From NCBI GenBank assembly GCA_032717465.1, contig CM064732.1, positions 30,660,138 through 30,724,137 on the forward strand: a DNA stretch of 64,000 bases. Direction: 5' to 3'. A program made the position numbers and the translations under genes. The DNA is from Coenobita brevimanus (taxonomy: Eukaryota > Arthropoda > Malacostraca > Decapoda > Coenobitidae). Under the pieces are notes generated by a model. The model was given only the letters and a program-made list of their open reading frames with translations, did not search any database and had not been told where the DNA came from. Shown here in pieces: positions 58,414 through 64,000 of this stretch; the first letter of the stretch is position 1; each line of letters starts with the position of its first letter.

Positions 58414-58938
58414 GTTCAGTTTTGTTTTTAATCGATTTATCCTACGAAAGATTTTAAAGTCGTTCTTGCTAACGTCAAAGAATTGTCTTCAGTTTTGGAG
58501 ATGTCGAACTATAAGAATTAAAAATAGCATTCATTAATCCCTTCTCACAGCCGGAGATCTTCCCTGAGCTGATTAACATCACCTAGGGACTTGCAAGAAC
58601 AAACAAAGACGTCATGGGAATCAAATGATCAGCCCTGTACGAAGATGTCATACTTCTTTATTTCATTCCTGATGCCTGAAATAAATTTATTCTTAGTACG
58701 AGTCCTTTCCAGTGATAGGGTTGCAAAAAAACGGTATGCCAACAAAACAGCCTTCTTTGTTTCCCCTCAGCTTACTGAAATCGTCAGTAGGTAGCTACAA
58801 AAAAAGTACGAAGGGATATCTTACTCATTAGACTAAACATGAAGCAAGATAAGGTATCAATTTTGCCACGTATATACGGATACATACATATATAAATATA
58901 TATATATACATCTATAAGTACAAACATCTAAATATATG
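58414..58938. other. no gene recognised
   Basis: Nothing supported. Confidence 0.4.
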
Positions 58939-59039
58939 CAGGGTGTCCCGGGAGGAAAGGGCCTAACATCGAGAAGTAGCTGATGAGGGAATTTTAAGCA
59001 AAGAATATTATATCAATGTGTCCAAATCTCGTCCGTTTT
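58939..59039. mobile_element. palindromic MITE R, copy 2, left arm
   Basis: GCAGGGTGTCCCGGGAGGAA and following bases match the left arm of R copy 1 and, inverted, the right arm at 61985-62100. LINE G separates the two arms. Confidence 0.75.
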
Positions 59040-59388
59040 GAAGTAGTAGTAGTTGTTCCTTAGGCAGTCTGGTCGAACAGCCCCGAGTCCCTAAGGAAGG
59101 CCATGGCCGAGACTGGGCTTTCCCACAGCTCTCAAGGAGTGTATATTGTGTTGTTGGCGCAGGTGATTGTGTGCAATGCAGTCTTCCATAATGCGCTTAA
59201 TAGTATGGAGTGCTGCGTTGTACCCTGGACAGGCAACAGTGACGGAGTCATCCAGCCTCTTCTGATAACTCTAGAGGGCTGGATGATCCCCACATCTCAG
59301 CCTAGCCAGGTGGACTCAGTCCTCATGAGGGAGATAGAATCCAGAAGGGTGGATATCTGGAGGCCGTGCATGCAGCTGCATGTTATCT

Positions 59389-59781
59389 TTAAGTGACTGA
59401 ATGGAGCGGCGAGTGATTTGAGTATGGATATGCTTCTGGAAGCTGGTCTAAGGCAGGCGAGAGGGGAGAGATGACAGTATTTGTGTACGATATCATGAGC
59501 TGGGTGTTGTTTTGATTGTTCCTTGGTGTGTGTGGATGTGCTGCCATGTAATGTAGTGGATGGTGTGGGTTTGTGGAGCCTGCGGCGAGAATTTGGGTGC
59601 CTCTCATGTCTAGATGATTCTTGACTTTGAGGACTTTGGTTTCTTGGTGTGGGTGGTCTGTGGGTGTAGTAGCTGTGCAGCTTGTGATTATTTTTAGGGT
59701 CTTGTTCTTTATGGTCTGTAGAGTGTTGCAGTGTGTTTTATTGAGGTTAGAAGCCCAAGCAGGGCTTGCATAATTCATCAC
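59389..59781 (-). pseudogene. G RT thumb / C-terminal region
   Basis: Reads MMNYASPAWASNLNKTHCNT, LQTIKNKTLKIITSCTATTP and DHPHQETKVLKVKNHL, the post-palm block of Jockey-type elements. 130 codons open; the stop at its end is not the natural one because similarity continues downstream to 59100. Confidence 0.8.
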
Positions 59782-59942
59782 TGAACGTATATATTGTTTG
59801 TATACTGTGGTGGTGGTTTCTTTGTTGTGCCCAAATGTGTATGTGCAAGTGACCTCAAGGCGTTGAGTCTTGGTGTTAATTTATCTTTAATGTTTGTGAT
59901 GTGTTGTTTAAATGACACTGATGTATTGTATGTTACAGCAAG

Positions 59943-60016
<74 letters not shown>

Positions 60017-60520
60017 CAGGGGAGTGTTGTTTATGATGAGGTGTGGAATGTGACTGTGTTCTGCTGTCCAGTTTGTGAGAAGGGTCCCTGTAGATTTGGC
60101 TGGGGCTATTTTGAGCCTGTTTGTGAAGAACCATTCGTGTAGTGTGTTGAGGTAAGTTTGGAGGATATGTGCAGCTGTGTTTGCGTTTTGGTGTGTACAT
60201 GTAAGTGTTATGTCGTCTGCATAGGGGACTATGTGTATTTGTGGTGTGTGGGGTATGGGTATGTCGTGCAAGTATAGGTTAAAGATAGTAGAGGACAAAA
60301 CAGATCCTTTGGGGGACGCCATATGTAAAGTTTTTGATATTCGAAGACTGACCGGCAAATGTTACATGTGCACATCTGCCTGATAAGTAGTTTGCCAGCC
60401 AGCTTTTTGTGATATTGTGCATGTTTGTGTTGAATATTTTGTTTGTGAGGTTGTGGCGGGAGATGGCATCAAAAACTTTGCTAAAATCTAGTGAGACTAG
60501 GAGTGTTCTGTTTGGCGGCC
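59778..60520 (-). pseudogene. G RT palm with embedded (CA)n
   Basis: Motif A is read as LVSLDFSKVFDAI (about 60480). ASPKGSVLSSTIFNLYLHDI is the PQGSVLSP block and VPYADDITLTC is motif C (60195-60225). The frame continues WFFTNRLKIAPAKS and HLIINNTPLP, then a run of Thr-His codons from the microsatellite, then LLAVTYNTSVSFKQHI in the other frame. Motif A and C residues are present; frameshifts on both sides disable the copy. Confidence 0.8.
59946..60015. repeat. (GT)n microsatellite inside LINE G coding sequence
   Basis: About 70 bp of (GT)n, (AC)n in the sense of the element, located between the palm and thumb codons. Confidence 0.95.
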
Positions 60521-61351
60521 TAGCTGAATTAATGCCATCAAAAACTCTCTGTGTAAGGTCTGTAAGAAGAGTGTTTGTGGAGTGTAGTGTCCTATAACCA
60601 TGTTGTGATGGGGCTAGGGAGGTGTGAGGTGTAACTTGTTGTAATACCAGTCGTTCAGTGACTTTGGAAGAGATGCAGAGGATTGCGATGGGGCGGTATG
60701 AGGAAGGTAACGTGGGATCTTTGTTGGGTTTGGGGATAGTGATGATAGTGCCATGCTTCTAGATGTTGGGTATTATCTTGAGTGAGTAGCTGTAGTTTGA
60801 TATGTTGGTGAGTGCTTGTATGCCTTACGGTCCAAGGTGTTTAAGGTGTATGTTGCTTATGTTGTCTGGTCCACAGGCAGATGAGTGCTTAAGGTTGCTG
60901 ATGATGTGCTTCGCCTGATTGTATGTGAAAGGTGCGAAGTCTGGGTCTGTGGGGAACTCTCTCTTGCATCGGATGACATGTCAGTCGTCGCAATTGGGGT
61001 TTAGATGGCTGACATGTGAAAAGTGATTGATCAGAGTGTTTGCTTGTTGTTTGAAGGTATGGTGTCTGTTGTTGTGATGGCAGCGTGTGATTGTGTAGTG
61101 TTGCTGTTGGATAGTATGATGCTGTTTAGTGTTTTGTAGAGTTTGCTGGTGTTTGTTTTGTGATCAAGTGTTTGGAGATAATTATTTCAGTGTAGTGTTT
61201 GTTGTTCTGTTATTTTACTGTTTATTTCAGTGTTGAGTTTTTGTATTTGTTGTACGATGTCTTGTGAATGGGGTGTTGGGGAGTGTCGTAGTGTGTCCCG
61301 TTGAATGATGAGGCATTGGATTTCTGGTGTGAATTTGGGGTTGAGTCTCTT

Positions 61352-61865
61352 TCAGTTGCCTCTAGGGATGTGTCTTTTGTCCCTATTTTGAATAACTGTA
61401 TTGAAAGTGTGCACAGCGGTGTTGATGAATGTGATGGATGTACTGTTTAATGTTTCAAAGTGTTGTTCTGTTTCAGTTGTGAAGGCCTCCCAATTGGCTC
61501 TCATATAATTAGTGTATGTGTGTCTGTGGCCGGCTGGGGTGATTCTGGTTTTGGTAGTGATGATGACTGGGGAGGCAGTCAGAGCCAAGGGTTTTGACCA
61601 CTCTCCAGGATGTCGTGGGGGCGAGGTTTGGGGAGCAAAAGGTAATGTGTAAGGATGATGGAAGGAAGAGGGCTTGGTGGAGGATATGGGTATGTTGATG
61701 AAGATTACTGGGTATGAAAAGATTATCTGTTTGGGACTGTGGTACCAGCCCCCTGTCTGTGTCAGGGTTGTTGACATGCCAGGCCAACGCCTTCGCGTGG
61801 AAACATCACCCAGGATAATGTTGGGTATGTTAGTGATATGTATTTGTGGAGAGTAAGTGTGTGGT
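61352..61865 (-). pseudogene. G endonuclease C-terminal half
   Basis: Minus-strand frames give NIILGDVSTRRRWPG (D-N motif degraded to D-V), then TLGSDCLPSHHHYQNQ, corresponding to SSDHLPI with Cys in place of His, followed by YTNYMRANWEAFTTETEQHF and NRDKRHIPRG. Changes at both catalytic motifs show it is inactive. Confidence 0.75.
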
Positions 61866-61880
61866 ACTGTGGGGGACGAT

Positions 61881-62100
61881 TTGGGGGGGGGATGTATTTT
61901 ATGAAGTTATGAAGTTGTAGTTACTGATGATCTAATGGGCAAAAATGCTCTCCCTCGAAATTCACCCCTAAGGCTAACAGTAACTGTAACTCTGTAATGG
62001 TTCAGATTTGGACCAATATAGATATAGCATTTTTGCTTAGAATTCCTTCATCAGAAATTATTTCCCGAAATAATTCCCTTTCCTCCCGATACACCCTGTG
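61881..62100. mobile_element. palindromic MITE R, copy 2, right part
   Basis: Starts with TTACTGATGATCTAATGGGC, matching the centre of copy 1 (TTACTGATAAC), and ends TTTCCTCCCGATACACCCTG, the inverse of the left arm at 58939. Confidence 0.75.
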
Positions 62101-62850
62101 TATACAGAGAGAGAGAGAGGGAGAGAGAGAGAGAGGAGTTGTCACAAGGAAATGTAGTGCCTCAGAATTACTTACGGCCCATACTGAGGGCCGTTACCTG
62201 GGAGAAGTAGCTACTCGACTAGTGAGAAAAAGGTATGGCAAAGATGCAGGCTCTCCCCACCCACTTATCCCACCCGTAAAGTGGACACGGAAAAAAGAAG
62301 TACACCCAGTCCAAAGGAAAAGGGCCAGGCTAGGAAATTTTATAGGAAAGGAGGACGCTTTCAATCTATCAATATGGTATTCCTAATAAAACTCCGCCTA
62401 AAGCGTTCAACTACTGTATAAAGGAACTGTTAACTTCCTCTGATGTTATCTAGTTCCAGGTACTGCAGATCATTCAGGTAAAGGGTGAATGAATTGCCTA
62501 ACATATTATGGTGGCAACTCGACCCACGATTCCTTGTGCAGCTGCTGTTTCAACGAAGTATGTACATTTTAATTGTTCTTAAATTCACGAAGGATTTTGA
62601 AAACCTCCATTACCTGTCCGAGCAAACACCGTGTCTCTAGCAAAAAGAGGCCCAGTGCCTGCAGCCTTCCATGATATCCCATTTTGTCTGATGGATGGGA
62701 TCAGAGGCGTGGCCAGCAGTCTGGCCTTGGGGGGTAGGGGTGTTGAGAGGTTGGACGTGGGGTCGAAGTGCGTCATTAGTCTCTCTCTCTCTCTCCAGAT
62801 ATATATACAGTATATAGATATAGACAGATAGAGAGATAAAAAAATAGATA
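62101..62850. other. no gene recognised; short (GA)n at 62106
   Basis: The 129-codon frame at 61997-62386 begins inside MITE R and shows no motif. At about 62700 AGAGGCGTGGCCAGCAGTCT resembles sequence often found at transposon ends, but no partner was found. Confidence 0.4.
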
Positions 62851-62855
62851 GATGG

Positions 62856-62859
<4 letters not shown>

Positions 62860-62889
<30 letters not shown>

Positions 62890-62939
62890 TTGTGTGTGTG
62901 TGTATCTACAGTATCTGTCTATCTATCTATCTATCTGTC

Positions 62940-63020
<81 letters not shown>
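62860..63020. repeat. (AT)n(GT)n(TATC)n(AT)n microsatellites
   Basis: (AT)n near 62860, (GT)n with interruptions to 62903, TATC units, then (AT)n at 62945-63020. LINE A3 starts at 63021. Confidence 0.95.
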
Positions 63021-63825
<805 letters not shown>

Positions 63826-63829
<4 letters not shown>

Positions 63830-64000
63830 ACATAGCCTATGATTTCATCATCCTTTGTGTAATTTTAACGCACAGTTGCTGCATGTTTGATCACGAGCGT
63901 GTTCTGCCTCAGTCCCCCCCTTCTACCGTTATAGTAGAGTAAGTCGTTCTCTCTGTTATTCAGAGCGGGATTTTCAGCTCTATGTCCCCATGGCTTCATT
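63826..64000. other. no gene recognised
   Basis: Unique-looking DNA to the window end. Confidence 0.4.

Larger units (their letters stand above)
59040..61880 (-). mobile_element. LINE copy G (Jockey-like EN-RT) inserted in MITE R
   Basis: A minus-strand LINE of about 2.8 kb. From 5': endonuclease from LGDVSTRRRWPG (61830) to the YTNYMRANWEAFT region, linker, RT fingers (IITIPKPNKDPTLPSSYRPI, about 60700), motif A (LLVSLDFSKVFDAI, about 60480), motif C (YADDITLT, about 60205), thumb, and a C-terminal RCGDHPAL / RLDDSVTVACP block near 59200. The end carries short (CTA)n. The frame is broken many times. Confidence 0.8.

Noticed and set aside
61997..62386. 129-codon ORF
   Set aside because: Starts inside MITE R and has no recognisable domain.

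Overview
This window looks like repeat-dense intergenic or intronic DNA from an arthropod, most likely a decapod crustacean. The evidence is long dinucleotide microsatellites every 1-3 kb, often compound (AT-GT-AG), plus many decayed non-LTR retrotransposons (LINEs). From memory, the LINE peptides resemble predicted retroelement proteins of swimming crabs; that is an inference, not a search result. I found no host protein-coding gene, rRNA or intact tRNA gene. Almost every ORF longer than 60 codons is a translated microsatellite, a pyrimidine-rich tract or a piece of a transposon.

LINE copies are named here by family. Family A (Jockey/CR1-like, poly-A tail): A1 3836-6148 (-), A2 7819-10080 (-), A4 10610-11010 (+, very decayed), A5 42190-43792 (+), A3 63021-63637 (+). 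A separate CR1-like 3' fragment is at 15465-16190 (+). Families B, C and D have FADD/YADD reverse transcriptases and simple-repeat tails: B1 19685-21715 (-), B2 48605-51960 (-, the most complete, with endonuclease), C1 24898-25128, C2 31188-32581, C3 39453-41361, C4 54055-55710 (all +), and D 4878-6024 (-). Family E 17787-19684 (+) carries a PHD-type zinc finger. F 27545-28990 (-) is RTE/BovB-like. G 59040-61880 (-) is a Jockey-like EN-RT element. By my boundaries LINE DNA covers about 25 kb.

The non-LINE part holds DNA-transposon-like elements. Three are TTAA-flanked (24746-26746, 29110-29297, 35470-36277), one is hAT-like with an 8-bp duplication (44838-45096), and two have pogo/Tigger-like ends (47909, 53985). 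There is a palindromic element family (22091-22370; 58939-62100, split by G), a family with about 121-bp internal tandem units (34373, 56758, 57903), and a dispersed repeat with inverted ends (6280-7261, 13565-14247). Two tRNA-derived SINE candidates (45604-45947, 55779-56127) and several tandem arrays are also present.

The most interesting observations are these: a long near-perfect foldback at 52115-52508; a small element at 36766-36985 that joins a LINE 5' hairpin leader to the 3' tail of another LINE family; clean nested insertions (D inside A1 with a 9-bp duplication, G inside a palindromic element); a LINE with a PHD finger; and repeated coincidence of LINE ends with microsatellites. 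All element boundaries were placed by eye.
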